Source of the DNA: Lachnospiraceae bacterium
Lineage (GTDB): Bacteria > Bacillota > Clostridia > Lachnospirales > Lachnospiraceae
Assembly: GCA_009774395.1 (NCBI GenBank)
Contig: VSNQ01000035.1
Location: 1-35,350 of the forward strand
Length of the DNA: 35,350 bases
Direction of reading: 5' to 3'
The notes beneath the pieces are model-generated. The model was given only the letters and a program-made list of their open reading frames with translations, had not been told where the DNA came from and ran no database searches. A program made the position numbers and the translations under genes. Positions 18,038-26,551 of this stretch are shown piece by piece (position 1 is the first letter of the stretch; the number at the start of each line of letters is the position of its first letter).

Positions 18038-18066
18038 GTAGGTGATGATACTTCTCCCCTACTCGC
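17946..18066 (+). repeat. Compound palindromic element running into the 3' end of a gene
   Basis: Three stem-loops lie in tandem. CGAGTAGGGAA (17946-17956) pairs exactly with TTCCCTACTCG (17965-17975). GCGCGACCCGTGC (17978-17990) pairs with GCACGGGTCTGCGC (18016-18029) with one bulge. GAGTAGG (18036-18042) pairs with CCTACTC (18059-18065). Because GAGTAGG and CCTACTC occur twice each, the outer segments can also pair across the central stem, giving mutually exclusive folds. The GC-richness differs from the surrounding gene. I take it to be a REP-like or small mobile palindromic element. It also supplies the last codons and stop codon of the LIC_10190 gene. Confidence 0.7.
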
Positions 18067-18072
18067 CTTGGC

Positions 18073-18124
18073 GGACACGCATCTGCGAAACGAACAGTCT
18101 TCCTTTGCGTGCCCTTATTTTTTC
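18073..18124 (+). terminator. Probable intrinsic terminator of the plus-strand gene
   Basis: A stem with left arm CACGCA (18076-18081) and right arm TGCGTG (18106-18111) is flanked by GG/CC pairs after a mismatch. It is followed by CTTATTTTTTC at 18114-18124, a T-run in the plus direction. It lies between convergent genes, 36 bases after the stop at 18037. The long loop makes it imperfect. Confidence 0.5.
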
Positions 18125-18135
18125 ATTCTATTATA

Positions 18136-19143
18136 TTACTTCCAATAACACCCCATCTCAACTGTCCCGCCGTTCTTTGGTTTTTCGGAATCCAAAGGGT
18201 ATGTCCAATCTGCATTAAAGCACGTCGCTATTTTAGACGGATAGTTTTCTTCCCAGCGCCTGCCCTTAATACCAAACAAAAGCTGTGTCGCGCCGCCCAA
18301 ATGTATCGCCTGTTTTCCTGCCTGCTTTAATTTCGCCGCAAGCGGCATTCCATAAGCGCCACAGCCGATAATCGCCACATCAAAATCAATTTTTAATGCT
18401 GTCTGCACCATATACTCCAATGCTTCAAACCAATTTTGAAAGCGCTCATCCCGCTCGCCGCACAATGTCTGTACTGCCTTTAACGTTTTTAACTCAAATT
18501 CCGGCAGAATTTCCGTGTTGGGAAAAAGCTTTTCCCGCTTCTGGTACTGCGCTTGAATAGTATCTTCAAACGGATGAATTACCAGCACTTTTTTTCCTTT
18601 TAATGCTGCAGACCACGGACGGCAGTTTGCAAGCCATGGCTCTAGGCGAAAAAGATAAGTCAGCTTCACATTAGGATTATATTCTTCAATCACAAAATCT
18701 TCCATATTCAGGTGCCACATTGCAAGCAAATCCGCCTCTTTGCAGGCATCAAGAATACAGTCTGTAAACCTATCGAGATACTTATAGTCCACTGGAAAGA
18801 ACCCCGAATCTTTTCCTAGTCTGGTAAACCATTTGTCCAAATATGCATCCGTCTCTTTCGAGTGCCCGACAATCTTTGTCTTTAGATTCCCCACAACAGT
18901 CTGTAACTCTGTATTGCCAAAGCGGCATACCATAAACGGCTTATCAGACTTTATTAAATGATAGATATAATCATTCGTTTTTTTCTTTGACATTACCCAT
19001 TGGTGCGCATAGTGCGGCATTACTGGCTCTCTGTGAAAATACTTTACAATCCCGTGGCGGCGCAGGCATTTATTAAAGTAAAAATCACGAAAACGCCATC
19101 TTTTTTCATAAGTTATCCATTTCTTTTTCAAATCTCTGCTCAT
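18136..19143 (-). CDS. Putative GT-D-like glycosyltransferase
   Basis: The 335-residue protein has no membrane segments. A FMVCRFGNTELQ block (~70-81) resembles the RFG..E motif of GT-D/DUF1792 transferases. A second block, VAIIGCGAYGMPLAAKLKQAGKQ followed by AIHLGGATQLLFGIKGRRW (~255-295), looks like a Rossmann-type half, so the protein probably binds a nucleotide sugar. I would call it a likely glycosyltransferase of this type, with an unknown product. Its start lies 38 bp inside the YfhO gene end, so translation is coupled. It ends facing the plus-strand gene, with the palindromic element between. Confidence 0.6.
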   Translation of the reverse strand: MSRDLKKKWITYEKRWRFRDFYFNKCLRRHGIVKYFHREPVMPHYAHQWVMSKKKTNDYIYHLIKSDKPFMVCRFGNTELQTVVGNLKTKIVGHSKETDAYLDKWFTRLGKDSGFFPVDYKYLDRFTDCILDACKEADLLAMWHLNMEDFVIEEYNPNVKLTYLFRLEPWLANCRPWSAALKGKKVLVIHPFEDTIQAQYQKREKLFPNTEILPEFELKTLKAVQTLCGERDERFQNWFEALEYMVQTALKIDFDVAIIGCGAYGMPLAAKLKQAGKQAIHLGGATQLLFGIKGRRWEENYPSKIATCFNADWTYPLDSEKPKNGGTVEMGCYWK

Positions 19144-21724
19144 TTAATCTCTTTCTTCTATCCTTAGGAACAATTCGATTTACAATCATAAAAATCAACA
19201 ATAACAGTGATATTATAGAAGTCCATGCTCCAACTCTTATATAGGGTGTTTCATAATAAAATTCTATCTTATGGTTCCCTCTTGGAACCTCTATTCCCAT
19301 AAATAAATCATTTGCAGGATAAACCTGCGTTTCTTTTCCGTCTATTTTGGCATACCAGCCATCCGCATAAGGTACAGCGACACATAGAAACTCATCCTGT
19401 GCAAGTTCAATTTTTCCTGTAATTCTATTCGTTGTTACCTTAAAGTTTCCTTCAGTTGCCTTCTTTAAATCCTGTATATACTGTGCGTACTTTCCCATAT
19501 TATAAGAGGCAATCTGCAGCGCATCTGCCTGAAATGAAACCGACGCATAAAAAGTAATTGTAATCTCTATCTGTGTATCCATATTCGGTGCGCCAAGATT
19601 TATTACCAAAGGTGATAAATTATATCCATTCTTAATATATCCCTCCTTAATTGCCACTTCCATGCCATAAAATTCTGGTCCTGTATAGAAGAGATAATTT
19701 TCACAGTCTGCTCTGATATCTGCAGCAATTGTCATTGTTCCGCCAGAATTAGCATTAATGATACCATTTTCTAATGACACATTTGTCATATCTATGATTT
19801 TATACTCCCCTCCTGTATTAATTCTATTTTCTATCTGCTTCTTGGGCAAATTTCCTTTGTAGCCTTCAACCGCTGCCGTTTGCAGCATCGCCTGCTGCTT
19901 CTCAAGTCCTGTCATATTTTGATATGCCTCATTATTGCCCAAAAACTTATAGGTATACGCAATTGGAAGTGCATATTTATTTTCATACAAACACCATTCC
20001 CCGTCATCTGTTGCCTTAATATACGCAAAACCATATGGAACAATATTTTGAAACTCTGATTTTACTACAAAATATTTTACAGCACTCATTGTTTCCAAAA
20101 CCGCCCTCTGATCCAATCCCGCTACATTAAAATTTTTCTTATCAATATCCCATCGCTCAAAAGCATACATATAACGTTTGTTTTCAATACTTACATATTC
20201 CATTGTACCAAAATAATTCTGCTGCAGCGCTAGATTCATTTTAATCCGCGGTTCTGCAAACGCTCTTTCATTTTCAATACGGTAAAAATCATTTTGCGGG
20301 CTATCGCCAATCAATTCTCGAACCACCTGCCTGTCCTGCACCTGATCCGCTTCCCTGTCCCTAGATGCCGCTTTCCAACTGATACAAATACTAATATACA
20401 CAATGAAAAACAGCAGCAGCCTTCCTGCCTTTTCCTTTTTTATCCTTCTGCAGATAGGCAGCAAAACAATCAATACTGCCGATACAATAGCATATATGAT
20501 CAATACCTTTGCAAAACGCTCATGCCGAAGGATACCTTCCTGCTTACCCACAATCCCCATAAGAAGAAAAACAAAGACAATACCTATTTTCTGTACAATA
20601 GTAATACGATTGAACTCATCCCATACAGATACCGTTAAATATGCGAGATATAAATTAATTACCAATTCCCAACGCTGATAACACGCACCAAAGCCTGACA
20701 TTACACAGCTTATAAAAGGAATAATTGATGCCAAAAACAACAGTATGATATTGACACGTTCTTTTTTTCGATCCTTTGTCAGCAAAACACAGCAAACTGA
20801 AATTACCGTAATCACACAGACCGCCAATTCCTGTACGTTATCGCTATAGGAGGGTAAAAATAGATTGAGAAGCTGCTGCTTTACAGACTCCCACGGCAAT
20901 ATCAGTGGAAAGTCGAATTCTGCTACCGCCCTATCGCTTGTCAGAAAACCAGCAACCGCCGGAACGAAAACAAACGCGGAAAGCCCTAGTCCCAGCAGAT
21001 ACTCTAGTATTAAATCCCGTAATTGTAATAATGCCTGCGAAAATTTCCGTTTTTCACAAAACATACGATAAAGCACAAAAACAGCCAGCGCAATCGAGCC
21101 TATATATAAATAATAAAATCCGCAAAGTGCAAAACCAAATATTGTAAAACACAGAACACCTTTTTTCTTGCCATGTATGGAGTTTTCTGCTCCCAACAAC
21201 ATAAGCGGAATATAAAGCATTGCATGAGTGAATATTGCAAATAGATTGCTTTGCACTGTAAATCCGGTAAAACAATACACCAATGCCCCAATTACATACG
21301 CACTGACACTTTTCTTATTATTCAATGCAGAAACAAATGCAATAAAAGCAGCGCCGCCTAAATATACCCGAATATAGAATAACAATGTATAAAAATATGG
21401 TAAATATTCCTCTGAGAAAAAAACAGACAAGATATAGAAAGGGTCTTGCAAACCATAATAATTAAGTGCAACAATGGTATCATCACCCATTCCCAGCGTA
21501 AAATCAACCATAGGATATACAAACGATTTTCCTTCGAAAACGGATTGAAAAAAATTTAGCCAAAGCCTTCTGGTATAAAGCAGTATCGGGTAAATTTGTG
21601 AAACAGCATCCGAGGTTGCGATTGTACATAAACCAAGTATAGATATCTGATATACCAATGCACCGATAAATCCCCAATAACAAATTGTATATAAGAAATA
21701 TTTATTTCTTACCACTTTCTGCAC
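19106..21724 (-). CDS. YfhO-family membrane protein (lipid-linked sugar transfer)
   Basis: The 872-residue protein has about a dozen N-terminal helices (to ~440). It also has loops LYTRRLWLNFFQSV and FTLGMGDDTIVALNYYGLQDPF, which mark the YfhO family, and a large extracytoplasmic domain (~450-840) ending with one more helix and a basic tail. A VPYADGWYAKIDGKE segment lies near the C-terminus, as in YfhO. YfhO and relatives in Bacillus and Listeria are needed to glycosylate teichoic acids, where they act as GT-C transferases outside the membrane. The GTG at 21724 has a GGGGG site; the alternative GTG is at 21715. The gap to the upstream GT-A-like gene is only 10 bp. Confidence 0.88.
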   Translation of the reverse strand: MQKVVRNKYFLYTICYWGFIGALVYQISILGLCTIATSDAVSQIYPILLYTRRLWLNFFQSVFEGKSFVYPMVDFTLGMGDDTIVALNYYGLQDPFYILSVFFSEEYLPYFYTLLFYIRVYLGGAAFIAFVSALNNKKSVSAYVIGALVYCFTGFTVQSNLFAIFTHAMLYIPLMLLGAENSIHGKKKGVLCFTIFGFALCGFYYLYIGSIALAVFVLYRMFCEKRKFSQALLQLRDLILEYLLGLGLSAFVFVPAVAGFLTSDRAVAEFDFPLILPWESVKQQLLNLFLPSYSDNVQELAVCVITVISVCCVLLTKDRKKERVNIILLFLASIIPFISCVMSGFGACYQRWELVINLYLAYLTVSVWDEFNRITIVQKIGIVFVFLLMGIVGKQEGILRHERFAKVLIIYAIVSAVLIVLLPICRRIKKEKAGRLLLFFIVYISICISWKAASRDREADQVQDRQVVRELIGDSPQNDFYRIENERAFAEPRIKMNLALQQNYFGTMEYVSIENKRYMYAFERWDIDKKNFNVAGLDQRAVLETMSAVKYFVVKSEFQNIVPYGFAYIKATDDGEWCLYENKYALPIAYTYKFLGNNEAYQNMTGLEKQQAMLQTAAVEGYKGNLPKKQIENRINTGGEYKIIDMTNVSLENGIINANSGGTMTIAADIRADCENYLFYTGPEFYGMEVAIKEGYIKNGYNLSPLVINLGAPNMDTQIEITITFYASVSFQADALQIASYNMGKYAQYIQDLKKATEGNFKVTTNRITGKIELAQDEFLCVAVPYADGWYAKIDGKETQVYPANDLFMGIEVPRGNHKIEFYYETPYIRVGAWTSIISLLLLIFMIVNRIVPKDRRKRLNEQRFEKEMDNL

Positions 21725-21734
21725 CCTATTCCCC

Positions 21735-22547
21735 CTAACAGTTTATAATCTTATTTTTTACCTTATCAACAACCCTTCCGCATTTGCTTCTTCTCCATTT
21801 TAATTCCCGAAGCGATCCCACATTCATTCTATGCGAATCAATTATCTGCGGAAATGTACTTCGTTCCTCCACTGCTGTTTCATAATGATTGCACAAACCA
21901 TACTGCGATGGATCGCGGAAACGCTTTAATCCATATTTTTTTACCATTAAAGACCACACCGACTGATCATGCCGGTGCGCAATAAATTCCGGATAATTGG
22001 GCAGTCCCTGCGTATTTGCAATCTCCGCAATAATGCGCTCATCCTGTGCATAATTTAAGTCCTCTGCCAAGAACTGCTCCACAAAATCAGACTTTTTAAA
22101 AAGCACATACCCCCCAATCGACTGCGGCGTATCTGTAAACTGCGGCGTATCACAATGCATTAACACGAAAGCATCCCTTTTTGTATACTGTTTCTCCAAC
22201 AATTCTCTTTGCAGGGAAAAGACTATAATTTCCATCTTTTCCCGTTCCATACAGTCAATTAAATATTGTATTTTATTGACATAAATGGAGCCTGCATCCG
22301 TATAAATAAGGTAATCCCCCTCTTTCAATTCCTGATATGCCTTATTTAAAAAATAGGGTTTCCAAAGATAGAAGCCATTTCCCTTTTTCGCACTTAGAAT
22401 CGCCTGATTCCGCTCTCGAAACGCCGTATCCATATCCTCCGGCGTATAGGCAATTGTTCTGTCTGCGCCCCATTTCTTTGCAGTTTCTAAGTTCAATTTT
22501 TGGGCTTTTTGAAAACTTTTATCTGCATAATTGATTGCTATTATCAT
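21735..22547 (-). CDS. Putative GT-A-type glycosyltransferase
   Basis: This 270-residue soluble protein has GFYLWKPYFLNKAYQEL, then YLIYTDAGSIYV (an Asp-centred motif as in DxD-dependent transferases), SIGGYVLFKKSDFVEQFL and FIAHRHDQSVWSLMVKKYGL. That arrangement is found in small GT-A-like transferases of polysaccharide loci. I do not recognise a specific family number. Its stop lies 10 bp before the YfhO start, and it is 30 bp downstream of the J-domain gene. It could add a side-chain sugar. The start codon has only a weak ribosome site. Confidence 0.65.
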   Translation of the reverse strand: MIIAINYADKSFQKAQKLNLETAKKWGADRTIAYTPEDMDTAFRERNQAILSAKKGNGFYLWKPYFLNKAYQELKEGDYLIYTDAGSIYVNKIQYLIDCMEREKMEIIVFSLQRELLEKQYTKRDAFVLMHCDTPQFTDTPQSIGGYVLFKKSDFVEQFLAEDLNYAQDERIIAEIANTQGLPNYPEFIAHRHDQSVWSLMVKKYGLKRFRDPSQYGLCNHYETAVEERSTFPQIIDSHRMNVGSLRELKWRRSKCGRVVDKVKNKIINC

Positions 22548-22577
22548 ATCACTGCTTTTTGGGTTCTTCTCCCGAAA

Positions 22578-23993
22578 CTATACCCCTTTCCCACAACAAT
22601 TTTTATACTTTTTCCCACTTCCGCACGGACATGGCTCATTGCGGCCTATTTTTTTGTTCTCCCGTACAAACGTTCCGCTTTCCAAACTATCCCACAGTAC
22701 TTGTTCCATATTTGAACGGCGTTCAGGATACATTTCAAAATAGCGCCCATTCTGAAATTTGCGCTCTAATCGAGAATAATCTATTATCACATGATTTCTT
22801 ATTGCTATCAATTGTTCTCTACTGCTTGTAAAAAGAATATCCCATAGTTCTTTCGGCATACCTTCATAAACATTAGGATATAGATTCTTTAGAAGTTCTA
22901 ATTCCTTTCTCTGTTTCGGCCACTCTTCAATCTGCCAAAGCGTTGCATCCATCTCTAAAAAGGTTTCATAATCCTTTTGCTCTTCACCATAGTATTTATA
23001 ATCATATTCCATATACGCCTGTACCGTATATTTTGTCAAAGGGCTGAACCGTTCATCCGCCAACATCTGTTCTGTTTCAATCTGTTCTTTCATCCAGCCC
23101 ATATCTGTATTCTTAATGACATCATAGGGAACTTGTTCTCCTAAACGAGTCACGAGATTGTTTATTGCCTGTCCGCCTGATACCTTAGAAACAATTGAAG
23201 TAACAGCATATAAATCCAACAGTAATTCCATAGGCTCCTGCACTCTGCTGCCTACTTTATCCAAAAACGCAGTACATCTGTCAATCACATCCTCAATCGG
23301 ATAACGGGAATACATAAAAATGGAAAACAATCCATCATACGCTTCTATCAGTTCTGGTATATAGCTGTTTACCTTTTCTGGCGGTATCGCATCGAGCAAA
23401 TTCATTAAAACGTTCTGTCCTGTTATATATTCTCCCCTGTCTACACAGCATGTAGCATACTCGAGCAAAAACAGTATCTCGCGGCAGCCTTCCGTATATG
23501 CAGTCTGAAACATATCAAATGCTTTTCGATTATATCCGCGCATAAGATATGCCTTTGCCAATTCCATTTTATAATAAATCTTATCGGGAAACTGTTTCAC
23601 AAGTTTTTCATATGCCTTGACCGCATTTCCTGACTTATTATTTAATATACTGCACCGCGCGAACATATATAGGAAACACTCTATTTCATTATAACGCTGC
23701 ATCCCTTGTTTTGCTATCTCTACCGCCTTGTTATAATCCATTTCATGCATTAACACTTGAATATTGTCAAACATATTTTTTGCGACGACATCGTCTTTTG
23801 GAAACTCCAGTACGATGCCATTCTCTGGCTGCTTCTTTTCCTCAGTCAGCCGCTCATAGGCAGCTCTGATTTCCTGAAAACGCTCCGGAGCTTTCTCTGG
23901 CGAATATGTCCTGATTAATTTAAAGTATGCCCGTTTTATTGTTTTTTCATCTGCATTTTCATCAATTCCCAATATTTCATAATCTTTTCTCAT
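22578..23993 (-). CDS. J-domain / TPR / SEC-C protein with degenerate HPD motif
   Basis: The start at ATG 23993 (471 residues) leads directly into DYEILGIDENADEKTIKRAY, a J-domain N-terminus, and has AGGA seven bases upstream. The HPD tripeptide that normally activates Hsp70 is Ser31-Pro32-Glu33 here. A TPR-like solenoid follows (~75-200, e.g. NAVKAYEKLVKQFPD), then a helical middle. A C-terminal SEC-C zinc motif, NEPCPCGSGKKYKNCC, gives four cysteines. SEC-C tails bind zinc and often tether to SecA or ribosome-type partners. It is 8 bp downstream of the DnaK-like gene, so it is very likely its partner, probably for docking or targeting clients rather than ATPase stimulation in the classical way. 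Confidence 0.85.
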   Translation of the reverse strand: MRKDYEILGIDENADEKTIKRAYFKLIRTYSPEKAPERFQEIRAAYERLTEEKKQPENGIVLEFPKDDVVAKNMFDNIQVLMHEMDYNKAVEIAKQGMQRYNEIECFLYMFARCSILNNKSGNAVKAYEKLVKQFPDKIYYKMELAKAYLMRGYNRKAFDMFQTAYTEGCREILFLLEYATCCVDRGEYITGQNVLMNLLDAIPPEKVNSYIPELIEAYDGLFSIFMYSRYPIEDVIDRCTAFLDKVGSRVQEPMELLLDLYAVTSIVSKVSGGQAINNLVTRLGEQVPYDVIKNTDMGWMKEQIETEQMLADERFSPLTKYTVQAYMEYDYKYYGEEQKDYETFLEMDATLWQIEEWPKQRKELELLKNLYPNVYEGMPKELWDILFTSSREQLIAIRNHVIIDYSRLERKFQNGRYFEMYPERRSNMEQVLWDSLESGTFVRENKKIGRNEPCPCGSGKKYKNCCGKGV

Positions 23994-24001
23994 CAATATT
24001 C

Positions 24002-25669
24002 CTACCCTATGTAATCCTCTATCTCCTGTTCTATCATATTTGCCTGCCAATCATCATCCTCCAAAATCGCCTTTTTCAATTGATATAAAAGTTCCTCAAC
24101 ATTTTTATCTTCTTTATGATTTTTCAGCCATTTCTCTGCACGACGGATAATTGTTCTAAACTCACCTGCCAATTCAGAAGATTTCCAATCACTGACGTCC
24201 TCCCGCTTCTCCTTTGTATTAAGCATATCAATATCAATCACTGCCTCTGCGCCCGTGCTGACGATTGTCCCTGTTACCTGCAGCATACCATTTTGATTAT
24301 AGGAAAAAGATACCTCTATCTCCTCTTTTCCTGCGGCTTTTGCTGGAATTCCTTTTAAAGTAAACTTCCCAATACAATGATTATACCGCACAGAAGATGA
24401 CTCTCCTTGATAAACTTCTACAATAGCCTCTGTCTGATAATCCCACGAAGTATAATATCTTTGTTTCTTCGTTGTCGGTATTGTTTTATTTCTTGGGATA
24501 ATAACACTCATATAATCATCATCATCACCCCTTATTGTACGTACACCCAATGTATATGGATTTACGTCTGTCATCATAATTTCACTGCTCTCATCAATCT
24601 GACCAGAAATAATTGCCGCCTGAATCGCTGCTCCCTGTGCCACTGCATAATCTGGATCGACAGCAGCTACCGGCGCTTTTCCCAGATATTCCTCTAAATT
24701 CTTACGTACCAGCGGCACCCGCGTAGAACCTCCTACCAATAAGATTTTATCAATCTGCTCCTTAGAAAGCCCACTGTCCGAAAACACAATATCAATTGGT
24801 CTATGTGTCCGCTCCACTAAATCCTGAATTAACCCCTCAAATATGGAACGCGTTATTATTTCATCCATAGCAAGCGGAATCTGATTCTTTGTCGTAAGCA
24901 CAGGAAGCAGCACATGGTATTCCTCTTGTGTGCTCAATGCAATTTTACAGCGCATCGCCTCGTCACGGACACGCACCATAGCCGACATATCATCCGTTAT
25001 ATCCATTCCATGCTGCTCTTGAAAACGTTTGGTCAAATATTGAATTAATTGCTGATCAAAATCCTTGCCACCTAGTTTATTATCTCCGCTGCTTGCCTTT
25101 ACCTCAAGCACACCCTCAAACATCTCCAAAAGTGTTACGTCAAACGTACCGCCGCCCAAATCATACACCAAAACATAACTTTCCTCGTCCATATGCTCCA
25201 AGCCATAGCTTAAAGCAGCCGCTGTCGGTTCGTTAATAATGCGGTCTACCATAAAGCCTGCCATTCTTCCGGCTTCCAATGTTTCCTGCCGCTGCAATTC
25301 ATCAAAATATGCAGGTACGGAAATAACCGCCCTGCTAATATCCTCATTTATAAAATTGCTTGCATAATTTCTAACATAAGATAAAATCATAGAAGAAATT
25401 TCAACAGGAGAATAACGCCTCTTTCCCAATTCCACCTGTCCATTTGTCCCTATCATTCTTTTTACTTCGCATACTGTGCGGTCTGGTGCCAAAAGCAATT
25501 GTGTTTCTGCTTTTTCCCCCACGATAATATTGCCTGTATCATCTAACCCTACTACTGAAGGCGTAATTTCTTTCCCGTCAAAATTTAAAATCAGAACCGG
25601 CTTTCCATCTTGGTAGACTGCAGCTTCTGTTGTTGCTGTACCTAAATCGATCCCAATAATTGTGTCCAT
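24002..25669 (-). CDS. Hsp70/DnaK-like chaperone with shortened lid
   Basis: ATG 25669 (555 residues) is chosen because the AAGGAGG site lies nine bases upstream; the ATG at 25675 is too close. The nucleotide-binding domain is well preserved: IIGIDLGTATTEAAVY, IINEPTAAALSYG, VYDLGGGTFDVTLLEM and LVGGSTRVPLV. The substrate-binding beta domain begins at NPYTLGVRTI and has IGKFTLKGIPAKAAGKEEIEV. The C-terminal lid is only ~75-95 residues, and the protein is about 50-60 residues shorter than housekeeping DnaK. It is likely a paralogue dedicated to certain clients. It sits between a GrpE-like and a J-domain gene and may share the promoter upstream of grpE. No CIRCE repeat is seen. Confidence 0.93.
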   Translation of the reverse strand: MDTIIGIDLGTATTEAAVYQDGKPVLILNFDGKEITPSVVGLDDTGNIIVGEKAETQLLLAPDRTVCEVKRMIGTNGQVELGKRRYSPVEISSMILSYVRNYASNFINEDISRAVISVPAYFDELQRQETLEAGRMAGFMVDRIINEPTAAALSYGLEHMDEESYVLVYDLGGGTFDVTLLEMFEGVLEVKASSGDNKLGGKDFDQQLIQYLTKRFQEQHGMDITDDMSAMVRVRDEAMRCKIALSTQEEYHVLLPVLTTKNQIPLAMDEIITRSIFEGLIQDLVERTHRPIDIVFSDSGLSKEQIDKILLVGGSTRVPLVRKNLEEYLGKAPVAAVDPDYAVAQGAAIQAAIISGQIDESSEIMMTDVNPYTLGVRTIRGDDDDYMSVIIPRNKTIPTTKKQRYYTSWDYQTEAIVEVYQGESSSVRYNHCIGKFTLKGIPAKAAGKEEIEVSFSYNQNGMLQVTGTIVSTGAEAVIDIDMLNTKEKREDVSDWKSSELAGEFRTIIRRAEKWLKNHKEDKNVEELLYQLKKAILEDDDWQANMIEQEIEDYIG

Positions 25670-25726
25670 CCCCATCCTCCTCCTTAATAATTTTAGTCAG
25701 TAACCTTGTTCGTCACTTACAACTAT

Positions 25727-25772
25727 CAATCGTTTTCTTGTTCACTCTATAAGTTATATTTTCTAACGATTG
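25727..25772. promoter_or_regulatory. Inverted repeat between the GrpE-like and DnaK-like genes
   Basis: CAATCGTT (25727-25734) and AACGATTG (25765-25772) form a perfect 8-bp inverted repeat with a 30-base spacer in the 110-bp gap. No T-run follows in either direction, so it is not a terminator. It may be an operator or an mRNA structure affecting how much DnaK is made relative to GrpE. Chance pairing is possible. Confidence 0.35.
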
Positions 25773-25779
25773 AATGTTC

Positions 25780-26403
25780 CTATCCCTTTTTATATGCAGT
25801 AACCCGTGCCTTTTTAATCACTTTTCCTTTATAAAGCATCCCACTGCTGTGCACTTTTGCTACTATTCCCTCCTGCTCTTTCTCCTCTGCTTCTATAGCC
25901 TGCAGCACTTCATGCAGCCGATAATCTACAGATTCTCCTTCCACACCAATATTTTCTATCGCGCAAAGCCGGCTTTCTGCACTTACCTGCCCTTTGAGCA
26001 TGTTGTACTGCTGCCTCCACGCCTGTATCGCTTCCTTGCTGTGCTCATTACTATCTGCATTTCCATCCGCCTGCGTATTTATCCACTGCTCAAGCAGATC
26101 CATCTGTTCCTGGTACAACGCAATAAGCCCTACCAGCCGCTGCTCACGTTCTGCACTTTCCTTTAAGCTTTGCTGAAATTGTTTTGTTTCATCATTATCT
26201 TCCTGCAGCGTATCCAAAAAATCCTCTATTGTGTCAGAAAGTTTTCGAATCATTTTTTGATTTTTTTCAATACTTTCACAAACCTGATGATGCTGACCCA
26301 TTTGCTGTTCAAGCTGAATTTGCTCTTGCTTGTGCAAAGTTTCCTCCAAAACTTCCTGTACAGATTCTTTTATCTGTTGTGTTCTCTTTTTCTCAAAAAA
26401 CAT
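25780..26403 (-). CDS. GrpE-like nucleotide exchange factor
   Basis: The protein has 207 residues and starts at an ATG with AGGAG eight bases upstream. The first ~130 residues form a long coiled coil rich in Gln and Glu. The C-terminal ~60 residues resemble the GrpE beta domain: IENIGVEGESVDYRLHEVLQAIE and EGIVAKVHSSGMLYKGKVIKKARV align in pattern with the GrpE ...GYLYKGRVLRPAxV ending. Such proteins eject ADP from Hsp70. The gene lies upstream of the DnaK-like gene with a 110-bp gap. The sequence is divergent from housekeeping GrpE, consistent with a dedicated partner for this Hsp70. Confidence 0.8.
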   Translation of the reverse strand: MFFEKKRTQQIKESVQEVLEETLHKQEQIQLEQQMGQHHQVCESIEKNQKMIRKLSDTIEDFLDTLQEDNDETKQFQQSLKESAEREQRLVGLIALYQEQMDLLEQWINTQADGNADSNEHSKEAIQAWRQQYNMLKGQVSAESRLCAIENIGVEGESVDYRLHEVLQAIEAEEKEQEGIVAKVHSSGMLYKGKVIKKARVTAYKKG

Positions 26404-26467
26404 ATTTTAAACTCCTTTGGCACTATCGGACTTCCAACTAATGGAAAAATACCATAACAATAGTAAA

Positions 26468-26496
26468 ATTATAGAATGATTAGTCGAATTTTGCAA
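26468..26496 (-). promoter_or_regulatory. Sigma-A type promoter for the GrpE/DnaK/J-domain operon
   Basis: On the minus strand TTGCAA (26491-26496) and a perfect TATAAT (26468-26473) are spaced by 17 bases. It lies in the 148-bp gap before the GrpE-like gene, 65 bases before its ATG. No TTAGCACTC-type CIRCE operator is in the gap, so HrcA heat-shock control is not indicated. Confidence 0.7.
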
Positions 26497-26551
26497 GAAG
26501 TTTCTGAAAATCCTTTTTAATTTATATGATTACTTGTCGTTGCTATCCCGG

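Noticed and set aside
25676..26551. CIRCE heat-shock operator for the chaperone genes
   Set aside because: No TTAGCACTC-N9-GAGTGCTAA-like sequence was found in either gap.
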